A DNA stretch of 64,000 nt from Gemmatimonadaceae bacterium (GCA_037721215.1 JBBJNV010000020.1:21448-85447), one strand, 5' to 3'. Shown: positions 28,378 through 36,847, counted from the first letter of the stretch. Notes: generated by a model not told the origin, from the letters alone. Numbers and translations are program-made.

Positions 28378-28827
28378 ATGTACAAGAGAATACTGGTCCC
28401 GGTCGAGAACTCTCCGTTCGATGACGCGATCGTCGATCACGTGAAGTTGCTCGCCAGGATCTGCAATTCCTCGGTTATTCTCATTCACGTCGCCGACGGC
28501 TGGGCCGCGCGTAATATTTCTCATCTGAAGTTGAGAGAGAGCGAAGAAATGCAGAACGACCGCGCGTACATCGAGCGCCTCTCGGCGACTCTCGAGGCAG
28601 AAGGATTCGATTCCGAAGCAGTACTCGCATCCGGCGATCCTGCTTCTGAGATTTCGGCGGCGGCTGTTCGTGAGGAGTGCGACCTGATTGCGATGTCCAC
28701 GCATGGCCACAAATTCATTGGCGACTTGATTCACGGCAGCGTGGCGCATGGAGTGCGGCACGGTTCGACGATTCCGGTGTTGCTCGTTCGTGGCAACGCC
28801 CGAGGCCGGGGCGCGGCGGGAGCGTGA
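28378..28827 (+). CDS. Universal stress protein UspA family
   Basis: A 149-residue single UspA domain. It begins YKRILVPVENSPFDDAIVDHV and ends with the nucleotide-binding loop STHGHKFIGDLIHGSVAHGV and TIPVLLVR, which resembles the ATP-binding G-2x-G-9x-G-(S/T) pattern only in part. The ATG at 28378 is two bases after the mntH stop and its TGA overlaps the mntR ATG (TGATG). Placement between a metal importer and its regulator suggests a role in the same stress response. Confidence 0.9.
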   Translation: MYKRILVPVENSPFDDAIVDHVKLLARICNSSVILIHVADGWAARNISHLKLRESEEMQNDRAYIERLSATLEAEGFDSEAVLASGDPASEISAAAVREECDLIAMSTHGHKFIGDLIHGSVAHGVRHGSTIPVLLVRGNARGRGAAGA

Positions 28828-29555
28828 TGGCTGCGCGGCGTGGCCCGTTGCGGCCGGGTGTGCCGGATGCGCAAAGTGAATCGCTGACGGCGCCGGTTGA
28901 GGACTATCTCAAGGCCATCTATTCCCTTGGCCGGGGAAGTGTGCCGGTTGCGACCAACGACATCGCGAACAGGCTTCTGCTGGCGCCCGCATCGGTAAGC
29001 GGAATGGTGCAGCGTCTGGCGGAGCAGGGCCTGCTATCCTACGAACGTTATCGCGGAGTGACGCTCACCGAGTCCGGGCGAAGAGCTGCCTTGCGCACGC
29101 TCCGCCGGCACAGGGTAATCGAAGCCTATCTGTCGGGTGCGCTTGATTATCCCTGGGACCGGGTGCATGACGAAGCCGAGCGCCTCGAACACGCCGCGTC
29201 TGACGAGCTCGTTGACCGGATGGCTGAGGTGATGGGCGAGCCGCTGGTGGATCCGCATGGTGCGCCGATACCTTCGCGCGACGGCATGATGGACGAAACC
29301 GAGTACATGCAACTCGGGGATATCGATGCCGGGTCGGGGGCGCGGGTGGTGCGCGTAAGCGATGCCGATCCGGAGATGCTGAGATATCTGGCCGAGCTTG
29401 GCATTGTTCCCGGTGCAGAGCTTGTGGTGGTGGCGAAAGCTCCGTACGATGGGCCCGTCTCTTTACGGACCGCGGGCAATCTGCTGTCGATCGGCCCCCC
29501 GCTTGCTGCCCGGGTCATGGTCGAGCCAATAGCAAACGAAGGGCCTTCGCACTAG
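28827..29555 (+). CDS. mntR: MntR/DtxR-family metal-dependent repressor with FeoA domain
   Basis: A 242-residue metalloregulator. Residues ~20-85 form the winged helix (DYLKAIYSLGRGS, then VPVATNDIANRLLLAPASVSGMVQRL), residues ~90-160 the dimerisation and metal-binding domain (RRHRVIEAYLSGAL, DEAERLEHAASDEL), and the C-terminal ~75 residues a FeoA/SH3-like domain. It should bind Mn2+ or Fe2+ and repress metal uptake, most directly mntH two genes upstream. Start ATG 28827 overlaps the uspA stop; the frame is open further upstream but inside uspA. Confidence 0.9.
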   Translation: MAARRGPLRPGVPDAQSESLTAPVEDYLKAIYSLGRGSVPVATNDIANRLLLAPASVSGMVQRLAEQGLLSYERYRGVTLTESGRRAALRTLRRHRVIEAYLSGALDYPWDRVHDEAERLEHAASDELVDRMAEVMGEPLVDPHGAPIPSRDGMMDETEYMQLGDIDAGSGARVVRVSDADPEMLRYLAELGIVPGAELVVVAKAPYDGPVSLRTAGNLLSIGPPLAARVMVEPIANEGPSH

Positions 29556-29563
29556 GAGCTCAA

Positions 29564-30484
29564 ATGGCGTATCCCTCTGTGACTGAAGCTGGCGAGGCTG
29601 CGCCGGCTGCCCATAAACGCCCGGAGAAGGGCGAGCTCGATGTGTACGGGCTGACCCACCGCGGGCTCGTACGGTCGCACAATGAGGACCATTTCCTTGT
29701 CTGCACTCTCCAGAAGCGCATGGAGGTGAGTCACACCAGCCTTCCCGATATCTCGCAGCTCGGCGGAACTGAGCGGCTTGCGTTTATCGCCATGGTTGCC
29801 GATGGGGTTGGCGGCGCTGCTGCCGGTGAGGAGGCAAGCCGGCTCGCGCTGGAAGGAGTGACGCGTTACGTGTCACAGGCCCTCAGCTGTTTTTACAACA
29901 ATGACAGCGCCAACGATGCCGGCTTCATGCAGGAGCTCGAGGAGGCGGCACTGAAAGTTCATAATGAGCTGGCAGCTACCGCTGCGGAAAATTCGGCGCT
30001 GCGTGGAATGGCGACCACACTTACGCTGTGGATCGGTCTGGGGCCGCGGGCATTTCTCGTGCAGGTTGGCGATAGCCGCTGCTATTCGTTGCGGGGTGGT
30101 AAGCTGGTCCAGATTTCACGCGACCAGACGATGGCGGAGGAGATGATAACGCAGGGAGTTCTCTCTCGCGAAGACGCCGCTGGCAGCAGGCTCGCAAACA
30201 TACTGTCGAGTGCGATTGGCGGGCCGCAGGCAGCGCCTGTGGTGCGCCGGCTGGAACAAGCGGAAGGGTCGGTGGGGCTGCTCTGCAGCGACGGACTCAC
30301 GCGCCATGTGTCCGACGATCGTATCCGCGACCGGCTGGTGTCGATGACTTCGGCTCAACAGGCTTGCGAGACGCTGCTGCAGGACGCGCTCGATGCCGGT
30401 GGGAGCGACAACATCACGATAATTGTTGGCCGGAAGATTCCGGGAGCGGGCGAACTGGTTGCGAGAGATGGCCATTTGGCCTAA
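29564..30484 (+). CDS. PP2C-type serine/threonine protein phosphatase
   Basis: A 306-residue metal-dependent protein phosphatase. The conserved acidic motifs occur in order: VRSHNEDHFLV, VADGVGGAAAGEEAS, QVGDSRCYSL, LLCSDGLTRHV and GGSDNITIIV, so the two-metal centre is intact. PP2C enzymes need Mn2+ or Mg2+, which fits its place eight bases after mntR in the mntH operon; it has its own AGGAG ribosome site. No cognate Ser/Thr kinase is coded in this window. Confidence 0.92.
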   Translation: MAYPSVTEAGEAAPAAHKRPEKGELDVYGLTHRGLVRSHNEDHFLVCTLQKRMEVSHTSLPDISQLGGTERLAFIAMVADGVGGAAAGEEASRLALEGVTRYVSQALSCFYNNDSANDAGFMQELEEAALKVHNELAATAAENSALRGMATTLTLWIGLGPRAFLVQVGDSRCYSLRGGKLVQISRDQTMAEEMITQGVLSREDAAGSRLANILSSAIGGPQAAPVVRRLEQAEGSVGLLCSDGLTRHVSDDRIRDRLVSMTSAQQACETLLQDALDAGGSDNITIIVGRKIPGAGELVARDGHLA

Positions 30485-30511
30485 ATTGATGTACCACTTG
30501 CCGAGGGGCCC

Positions 30512-30982
30512 ATGGCCGCCATTCGACCGCATAGCCACCGCGCGGATCAGCTCAGTCACCGGTTCATAACCGGTCTTTTCGGTGGCGACGACTGGCAATC
30601 GCTTCATCAGTTGATGCAGACAGGGCTCGAGAAAAAAGCATTCAGGGCACAAACGGTCACCGAGTTTCTCGAGCACGCCGTGACCGAAGTGGCTGCACGG
30701 TCGGCATTGCGTTCCTATCTTGTCGCGGATCGATCCTGGAAGCGAAGGGTGAGCGAGAAAAGTCCGCTCTCCGCAGCGGAGCTGGACCGGATCGCCGACG
30801 TCGGCGAGGTTGTGCGGGAAGCAAGGCGCATCTGGGGCGAGTCCGATGCCGCCGAGCGGTTCCTCACCCGCCCACATCCGCAACTGAGGGATAGAAAGCC
30901 AATCGAGGTCGCGGCGACGGAAGGTGGGGCGCAGGCCGTTCGTGAGCTCATGTCACGAATCGAGGAAGGAGCGCCCGGCTGA
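30512..30982 (+). CDS. MbcA/ParS/Xre-type antitoxin (DUF2384)
   Basis: A 156-residue protein whose C-terminal ~60 residues fit the DUF2384 toxin-binding domain (LDRIADVGEVVREARRIWG, then AERFLTRPHPQLRDRKPIEVA and EGGAQAVRELMSRIEEG). The N-terminal part is helical and probably binds DNA. It would neutralise the RES-domain toxin encoded by the next gene, whose ATG overlaps its stop (TGATG). GAGGGG precedes the ATG at 30512. It begins 27 bases after the PP2C gene. Confidence 0.85.
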   Translation: MAAIRPHSHRADQLSHRFITGLFGGDDWQSLHQLMQTGLEKKAFRAQTVTEFLEHAVTEVAARSALRSYLVADRSWKRRVSEKSPLSAAELDRIADVGEVVREARRIWGESDAAERFLTRPHPQLRDRKPIEVAATEGGAQAVRELMSRIEEGAPG

Positions 30983-31428
30983 TGGTGCTGCGAGCTGTTC
31001 GTGTCACGGCTCGCACGTATGACCCTCGGCGCTCGAGTGGTCGTGAGAATCGTTGGAATGCGGCGGGCCAGGCTGTCGTGTACCTATCCGAACATTTTTC
31101 GACTGCCCTTCTGGAAATGCTTGTTCACAGTGCTGGAGTGCCGGTGCCGTGCCATGCGGCCTGGGCGACAATCAGGGGTGGCGTCAGCGTCGAGGAACTC
31201 GATGTGGCGAAGTGGCCCGGCTGGGATGATCTGGACGATCAAGGGTTCGCTCGAGCCGCAGGCTCAAAGTGGTTCTCGGAGCATAGAAGTGCCTGCCTTC
31301 TTGTGCCGTCGGTACCCGGGCGGCCATTCGAGCGTAACATCGTTGTGAATACCACCCATAAGCTGGCCGGGAGGATCGTGTGGGAGACCACGGTCGAAGT
31401 TCCGTGGGATCCGCGAGTGTTCGGCTAG
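30982..31428 (+). CDS. RES-domain toxin (NAD+-degrading family)
   Basis: A 148-residue RES-domain protein. The conserved motif region reads SSGRENRWNAAGQAVVYLSEH with the Arg, Tyr and following Glu (ALLEML) that form the active site, and the C-terminal RPFERNIVVNTTH pattern is present. Characterised members deplete or phosphorylyse NAD+ and are paired with Xre/MbcA antitoxins, as here. Start overlaps the antitoxin stop, so the two are coupled. The gene ends eight bases before a decayed 3' end of the small lipoprotein family. Confidence 0.85.
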   Translation: MVLRAVRVTARTYDPRRSSGRENRWNAAGQAVVYLSEHFSTALLEMLVHSAGVPVPCHAAWATIRGGVSVEELDVAKWPGWDDLDDQGFARAAGSKWFSEHRSACLLVPSVPGRPFERNIVVNTTHKLAGRIVWETTVEVPWDPRVFG

Positions 31429-31436
31429 CGAGCAGG

Positions 31437-31478
31437 CTGAAGTACAGATTTCGACGGGCCCGGCTCTACGGCAGATAA
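31437..31478 (+). pseudogene. 3' remnant of the dispersed small lipoprotein gene
   Basis: Fourteen codons in frame, LKYRFRRARLYGR and a TAA, match the C-terminus of the two intact copies (RQYRFRRDRLFGQLP and REYTFRRDRLFGSRP). The nucleotide match covers about 40 bases. Nothing further upstream is alike because the RES gene occupies that sequence. The fragment sits 62 bases before the ABC operon. Confidence 0.6.
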
Positions 31479-31540
31479 CCCATAATGCGTGGGGAAACAA
31501 CCAGGGCTTTTTCGCCGTTTCGCCCGACTAGCTTTCACCC

Positions 31541-32350
31541 ATGCTCGTCCACGCTTTTGCGGTATTGCTTGCGTTCCAGCAACCCGCCCCTCGAACCATC
31601 GCCATCGACGAGCGGCTGGCCGCCGACGCCCGAATTGCGATTGGAGATCGGCTCACCGTATCGGCTCAGTCGGGCGCCGCAAATGTTGACACTGTAATCG
31701 TCTCCGCGATCGTCAAGCGAGGTGCAGATCCCGCCGAGATCGCGCGCAGCGAGTACAGGATTCACATGCATCTGGATCATCTGCAGAAAATTGCGGAGTA
31801 CGGAGACCGTGTCGACAAATTCGCCGTGGCCACTCGGGGCCCATCGGCAACCGAAGAAGCGCTTGCCGCAATCAACCTCGCCGCTTTTGGATTCCAGGCG
31901 CATCGGTCGCGCGACATCGCGGTAGAAACCTCGAAAACGTTTCAGGTCATCAGCCGGTTCCATCGGGCAATCGGGGTGATCACCATTGTCGCCAGCGCGA
32001 TCTTTCTGCTCTGCATCATGCTGCTCAAAGTCGAGGAGCGGCGACGTGACGTAGCGGCTTTGCGTCTCATGGGGATTTCAAGGAGAACCGTCGTGCAGAG
32101 CGTCGTCATCGAGGCGGCGGTCCTGGCGGTGGTCGGAAGCGCGCTGGGAGTGGCGGTCGGCTTCGGGGCATCGCTGTTCATCAACTGGTATTACCAGAGT
32201 CTTTATCGCACGCCGCTTTATTTTTCGATGATCACGCCGTCGATTATCACTCTTGCGGTGGGCTTGTCGCTGATACTGGGCATAGGCGCCGGGCTGCTTG
32301 CTTCGCTGCGTCTCGTGCGTACGCCGCCGCTGGCGCTTTTCGGACGCTGA
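31541..32350 (+). CDS. FtsX-like ABC permease, short form lacking the first helix domain
   Basis: A 269-residue permease. Residues ~15-130 look like the end of a MacB-type periplasmic domain (IDERLAADARIAIGDRLTV) and residues ~145-269 are the FtsX domain with three membrane helices (VITIVASAIFLLCIMLLKV; VEERRRDVAALRLMGISRR; the last helix before RTPPLALFGR). A normal permease of this class has an N-terminal transmembrane helix and ~200 periplasmic residues before this. Here only a short hydrophobic start (MLVHAFAVLLAF) remains. The ATG at 31541 has no strong ribosome site. Its stop overlaps the next permease start (TGATG). Confidence 0.75.
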   Translation: MLVHAFAVLLAFQQPAPRTIAIDERLAADARIAIGDRLTVSAQSGAANVDTVIVSAIVKRGADPAEIARSEYRIHMHLDHLQKIAEYGDRVDKFAVATRGPSATEEALAAINLAAFGFQAHRSRDIAVETSKTFQVISRFHRAIGVITIVASAIFLLCIMLLKVEERRRDVAALRLMGISRRTVVQSVVIEAAVLAVVGSALGVAVGFGASLFINWYYQSLYRTPLYFSMITPSIITLAVGLSLILGIGAGLLASLRLVRTPPLALFGR

Positions 32351-33537
32351 TGCGGCTGGCTCTGGCCTGGGCGGGGCTGAGAGGGCATGGCGTTCGCACC
32401 TTGCTTGCCATACTGGGAGTGGCGGTTGCCGCGGCGATGCTGCTCGACATGGTGATGATGTCGACGGGTATGCGCGAATCATTTCGTGAGCTGCTGCTAT
32501 CGCGCGGATATCAAATCCGGCTTGCTCCCAAAGGGACACTCCCATTCGACACGGATGCCACCATCGAAGGGACGAGCCGCATCGTCGCCGTTCTTCGCGC
32601 AAATCCCGACATCGTGGCGGTAAGTCCGGTGCTGGGCGCAACCATCCACGTACCGGTTGGGAATCGTACGGTGACAAGCGCTGCGCTCGGAGTTATGGCC
32701 GAGGTGCAGGGAGATTACGAACTTCTGTCGGGCCGTGATCCGATTGCGTCCAATGCGATAGCGGTGAATGACGACTTCATCAGGGCGACAGGGGCACAAA
32801 TTGGAGATACGCTTGAAGTTGCAACGGGTTATGACCCTCAGCTCAGGACCTTTGCTGCGTCGAAGAGACTGGTGGTGACGGGTCGCCTGCGCTTCATCTA
32901 CGGCGCCATCAATCAGCCCGCGACCGCGATTCGACTCTCGACACTTCAGGAAATGGGTGGAGCGGTGCGTACGGATGATGCGTCGTTGTTCATGCTCAAG
33001 GTTAGGGATGGTGCCGACGTCGAGCGCATCCGCCGGTGGATCGAACGCGGGGTGCCGTCGGTGAGTGCGATCTCAACAGCCACCGCGATTGCGCAGGTGG
33101 ACGAGCGGCTCAGTTATTTTCGCCAACTGGCATTCATCCTCGGCACCGTCAGCCTGTTTGTCGGATTTCTGCTCGTAACGACGCTCGTGACTGTGTCCGT
33201 CAACGAACGCATCGGCGAGATCACGGTAATGCGCGCGATCGGCGTCTCGAAAGCACATATCGTGCAACAGATTGTGATGGAGGGCATGGTAATCAGCCTG
33301 GCTGGCGCAGTTGGCGGGCTGGCGCTGGGCCTCGGGACCGCCCGGTATCTCAACAGCATTCTCTCGAGCTTTCCCGGGCTTCCGATGGCCATCGATTTCT
33401 TTCTTTTCCAGCCGCGATCCGCGTGGACGGCGATGGGATTGCTGACGTTATCGGGAGTGGCGGCGGGTGTGTATCCGTCATTCCGGGCCGCGTCGCTTCC
33501 CATCGCGACGACTCTCAGAGAAGAGGCGATCGCGTGA
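32350..33537 (+). CDS. FtsX-like ABC transporter permease
   Basis: A 395-residue permease of MacB/LolC topology: one N-terminal helix (RTLLAILGVAVAAAMLLDMV), a ~220-residue periplasmic domain, then three helices in a C-terminal FtsX domain (ILGTVSLFVGFLLVTTLVTVSV; NERIGEITVMRAIGVSKAHI). Such permeases do not move small molecules through a channel but drive envelope processes or extraction of lipids or peptides. It overlaps the preceding permease by one base and precedes the ATPase by 16 bases. Confidence 0.88.
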   Translation: MRLALAWAGLRGHGVRTLLAILGVAVAAAMLLDMVMMSTGMRESFRELLLSRGYQIRLAPKGTLPFDTDATIEGTSRIVAVLRANPDIVAVSPVLGATIHVPVGNRTVTSAALGVMAEVQGDYELLSGRDPIASNAIAVNDDFIRATGAQIGDTLEVATGYDPQLRTFAASKRLVVTGRLRFIYGAINQPATAIRLSTLQEMGGAVRTDDASLFMLKVRDGADVERIRRWIERGVPSVSAISTATAIAQVDERLSYFRQLAFILGTVSLFVGFLLVTTLVTVSVNERIGEITVMRAIGVSKAHIVQQIVMEGMVISLAGAVGGLALGLGTARYLNSILSSFPGLPMAIDFFLFQPRSAWTAMGLLTLSGVAAGVYPSFRAASLPIATTLREEAIA

Positions 33538-33553
33538 TATACCGGCGCCCGAT

Positions 33554-34297
33554 ATGTCTCTGCCCGCAGGCCGACGAGTGACAACTATCGGTGCCGATCG
33601 AGCCGTGCGTGATGCTGCAGCGAGCGCGGCAGGCAACGTCGTCGAAGCGCGCGATCTCGCTCGCGAGTACAGGTTTGGCAAGGAACGCGTGCATGCGCTC
33701 CGTGGAGTGACGTTCGACATTGCCGATGGCGATTACGTGGCGATCGTCGGACCCTCGGGGTGCGGCAAGTCGACGTTGCTCAATCTGCTCGGCGCTATCG
33801 ATCGCCCAACGAGCGGCTCGGTCACCATTCGCGGCGAAAATGTCGGAGCAATGCGCGACCGCGAGGCGACTTTGTTCAGGCTGCGTAACATCGGTTTCGT
33901 GTTTCAGAGGTTCTACCTCATGCAGACTCTGTCGGCGCGCGAGAATGTGGAATTGCCGATGGCCGAGGCGGGCGTGAAGTCGGCAGAACGTGTAGCGAGG
34001 GCGAGGGAGCTGCTCGCGTATGTGGGCCTGGAACACCGTGAACGGCATCGTCCGTCGGAGCTGTCGGGCGGAGAGCAGCAGCGTGTGGCTATCGCCCGTT
34101 CGTTGTCCAACCGTCCCGCGATACTCCTTGCCGATGAGCCAACCGGAGAGCTCGACGCGAGAACCGGGGCCGATATCATCGGCCTCTTCGAACGGCTCAA
34201 TGGGGATGGCACCACGCTTATCGTAGTCACCCATGACGAGGAGCTTGCACGCGCAGCCCGGCGCCGCATCCACATGCGCGACGGAGTCATTGCGTGA
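33554..34297 (+). CDS. ABC transporter ATPase (LolD/MacB family)
   Basis: A 247-residue nucleotide-binding subunit. Walker A GPSGCGKST, Q-loop FVFQRFYLM, signature LSGGEQQRVAIARSL, Walker B AILLADEPTGELD and switch His in VVTHDEEL are all intact. The ~25 residues before the domain are non-conserved; ATG 33554 was taken, though GTG 33581 is possible. It energises the FtsX-type permeases of this operon. The stop overlaps the next start as GTGA. Confidence 0.92.
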   Translation: MSLPAGRRVTTIGADRAVRDAAASAAGNVVEARDLAREYRFGKERVHALRGVTFDIADGDYVAIVGPSGCGKSTLLNLLGAIDRPTSGSVTIRGENVGAMRDREATLFRLRNIGFVFQRFYLMQTLSARENVELPMAEAGVKSAERVARARELLAYVGLEHRERHRPSELSGGEQQRVAIARSLSNRPAILLADEPTGELDARTGADIIGLFERLNGDGTTLIVVTHDEELARAARRRIHMRDGVIA

Positions 34298-35850
34298 TCC
34301 CGCTTCTCGCGCTGAGGAACATCGTGTCCCGCCCATGGCGCGCGCTGCTGCTGTTTTTCGGGTACGGCGTTGGAGTTGGAGTGATGGTCGTGCTCCTTTC
34401 GATTGGCGAAGCGCTGCTGAGTCAGGCGCGCGACGAGCGGCTGGTGGGTGGCGGGTCAATTACGGTGCTGCCTCAGGGCCTCGACGTCGAGGTAATGAAG
34501 ACCGGTGGTGTGGGCGGTCTCTATTTCTCCATCGACCACGGGCGGTTCGTCTACGATCAACTTCTCGCGTCGCCGCGGTTGTCGAACGTGATAAGCGCTG
34601 TGGCGCCCCAGATCGACGGCCGCCTGACGTATCTGCGCTCGATGAGCGGCGCGGAGTACGCCGTGCGGGCCAGCGGCGGGGTGCCGAGTGCGGCAACAGC
34701 GGTGGGTGTGCCCCTCCAACTCGTCAGCGGCAGCTGGAAGAATGATGAAGGTGACCGGAAATGGATCTCCCCGACCCCGCGCGAGCTGCGCGACGAGATC
34801 GATCATTTTCATCTACCGCCTGACAATGTTGCCAACCGCGAAAGCTGGGCTGAGTGGCACTACTTCAATGTGATATCACCGGATAGCAGGCGATGGGCTT
34901 TCATTTCTTTCATCGTCGCGGGCGATGTAGGCCGTGAGAAATGGGGCGCGAGCGTGACGATCACGTTGCGGGAGCAGGGTGGGCGGTCGCGGAAATTTGT
35001 CTCATACATTCCGCGTGAGCGCGTCCGTTTCTCTACGACCGATGCCAATCTCGCGCTCGGCGGCTCGACCGTCACTGTCCGCCCCGACGGCAACTACGTC
35101 GTTGCCGCAGAAGCGCGGGAAGAAGGAGGGGGCGATGTCGTGCGTGTGAATCTCGTTGTCACACCCACGCCGCGTGCGTATTTCCCGGGCGCATCGCTTG
35201 GGTCGAGAGAGCTCGTATCCGGGTATGCGGTACCGGCGTTGCGCGCGAATGCCGATGGCAGGATCTGCGTCGGCGGAGCATGTGAGACCTATGCGGGGGC
35301 GCAGTCATATCACGATCACAACTGGGGTGTGTGGCGGGGAGTTACGTGGGACTGGGGCGCTTCGAGAGCAGGCGGCTACACACTTCTTTATGGCAGAGTG
35401 CTGGGGCCGGACCAACGTGGAAGGGAGACCCCGTTATTCGTTTATCTCGTGGACTCGCTTGGATTCAGATCCGTGATGCGGCCGCGGCGAATCGACTATA
35501 CCGACGGGCGGGTGATAGAGGTCGATGGACGGCGTGTAGCTGTTCCGTCGCGCGCGGTGTTCGCGGATGTACGGGGTGCCGACACACTGCGTGTCGAGCT
35601 AGTGATAGACGACGCAATCGGAACCGACACGCGGAAGCAATCGGAGGGCGAGAGTCCGTTCGCGAATCAGGGCGATGGATTGGCCGGGACTGCCGATAGT
35701 CGCGTCGAAGAGCGCGGCGACCCGAACCGCGTCGCCGACGCCGGGCGGCCCTACTTCATCCAGATGAAAGGGACCGCAAGCATCAGCGGGCGTATCAGTG
35801 GCGAGATCATTCGCGGAACCGGAACCGGATTTTTCGAAACCTATCGTTAG
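34294..35850 (+). CDS. FtsX N-terminal segment fused to an AttH/CrtC-type lipocalin domain
   Basis: A 518-residue fusion. Residues ~1-130 match the start of a FtsX/MacB permease: PLLALRNIVSRPWRALLLFF, one membrane helix, then NVISAVAPQIDGRLTY of the periplasmic domain. No C-terminal permease helices follow. From about residue 180 (AEWHYFNVISPD) to the end it is an AttH/hydroxyneurosporene-synthase-like double lipocalin, with SYHDHNWGVWRGVTWDWG as the hallmark. In AttEFGH systems AttH is a separate exported protein; here it is membrane-anchored. The GTG start overlaps the ATPase stop. The Asp/Ser-rich stretch near residues 440-490 is also found, decayed, at 36661-36795. Confidence 0.8.
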   Translation: MIPLLALRNIVSRPWRALLLFFGYGVGVGVMVVLLSIGEALLSQARDERLVGGGSITVLPQGLDVEVMKTGGVGGLYFSIDHGRFVYDQLLASPRLSNVISAVAPQIDGRLTYLRSMSGAEYAVRASGGVPSAATAVGVPLQLVSGSWKNDEGDRKWISPTPRELRDEIDHFHLPPDNVANRESWAEWHYFNVISPDSRRWAFISFIVAGDVGREKWGASVTITLREQGGRSRKFVSYIPRERVRFSTTDANLALGGSTVTVRPDGNYVVAAEAREEGGGDVVRVNLVVTPTPRAYFPGASLGSRELVSGYAVPALRANADGRICVGGACETYAGAQSYHDHNWGVWRGVTWDWGASRAGGYTLLYGRVLGPDQRGRETPLFVYLVDSLGFRSVMRPRRIDYTDGRVIEVDGRRVAVPSRAVFADVRGADTLRVELVIDDAIGTDTRKQSEGESPFANQGDGLAGTADSRVEERGDPNRVADAGRPYFIQMKGTASISGRISGEIIRGTGTGFFETYR

Positions 35851-35973
35851 CTCAGCCGGTCAGCCCCGGGCGTCAGCGCGCGGCTCTCGGTTATTTAGGG
35901 CTTCGCGATTCCCGCTGGCGCTATTATGATGACGGGGATTGTGCAGCGTCTTATCATGCCTCCCTTGATAATT

Positions 35974-36531
35974 ATGGATTCTTTGACTGAGGCAATTTCG
36001 TGGACGGTCACGGGCATGCTTCCCCGCTCTGGTCGAGATGCTTGCCCCCGCCTGCGGTTCCTGGGGCTTTCGCTCGTTGGCCTAATCACGGCATGCTCAG
36101 CGCTCACTACTGGCCCGGATGTTTCAAGTGTTAGCGGAGCCTATAAGTTAGTTCTTGTCGACGGGCAGCAATTGCCGACGGCTATTGAGTCTGGTGTTTG
36201 CCCGCGAGAGATTTTCGACGGCGAACTCAACCTCGAACCAAAGGTTTCGAATCGCCGCGAGTCGTATGGGATTCACGTATACGCGAGACTTCGGTGCGAT
36301 CCAAATCGAATCCTACAGGCGGAATTGCGTAATCAGCTATCTGATCTTGGTCGCTGGAATCTGGACGGCAGCAGTGTGCAGTTCCGGTCCGACAGGGGCA
36401 ACGGGGATTTTTCGGTGCAGGTGCAGGATCCATCACTGAATGGCGGTGTCCCCGGCCCAACGCTCGTCATCAAGTCCAATGGCCGGGAATACACTTTCCG
36501 ACGAGACCGGCTTTTCGGCAGCCGGCCCTGA
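35974..36531 (+). CDS. Small lipoprotein, dispersed family, copy B
   Basis: A 185-residue lipoprotein and paralogue of the gene at 21727, with the same length. The leader ends in the lipobox LITAC, and the mature part repeats the landmarks ALTTGPDVSSVSGAYKL, CPREIFDGEL, YARLRCDPNRI and REYTFRRDRLFG. Nucleotide similarity to copy A extends ~60 bases upstream of the start, including GATGACGGGGATTGTGC, so a promoter or leader has been carried along. ATG 35974 was selected by alignment with copy A; 35926 and 36016 are alternatives. It lies 123 bases after the FtsX-AttH gene. Function unknown. Confidence 0.75.
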   Translation: MDSLTEAISWTVTGMLPRSGRDACPRLRFLGLSLVGLITACSALTTGPDVSSVSGAYKLVLVDGQQLPTAIESGVCPREIFDGELNLEPKVSNRRESYGIHVYARLRCDPNRILQAELRNQLSDLGRWNLDGSSVQFRSDRGNGDFSVQVQDPSLNGGVPGPTLVIKSNGREYTFRRDRLFGSRP

Positions 36532-36660
36532 CGTGATCCATGCGACCCCCACCCCCTTGCACCGCGACTAAACGTGGGTGAACGCAATACGGTTGAACGG
36601 GAAACGCTCAACATGTCACTCACCGGGGTTGTTCTTCCACCGTCCTACGCCGGATTCTTC

Positions 36661-36795
36661 GGGATGCGATCGGCACCGATACACGGAAGCAGGCTAAGGG
36701 GGAAGGTCCATTCGCGAATAAGGAAACGGACCTGGAAAAGGGGGCTGCGGCTGGGGTTGAGGAACGAGGGGATCCTGCCCGCGCCGTTGACGCAA
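36661..36795 (+). pseudogene. Decayed fragment of an FtsX-AttH gene
   Basis: In one frame the sequence reads DAIGTDTRKQAKGEG, PFANKETDLEKG and GVEERGDPARAVDA, clearly related to residues ~440-485 of the intact gene (DAIGTDTRKQSEGES, PFANQGDGLAG, RVEERGDPNRVADA). Homology stops on both sides and no start or AttH core is present. It lies 1052 bases from the matching part of the intact gene, beyond lipoprotein copy B. Confidence 0.7.
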
Positions 36796-36847
36796 AGCGT
36801 TCCGAGCCACTCGTCAAATCCAGGAATCTTCGCGCCGTTGTGGCCTG

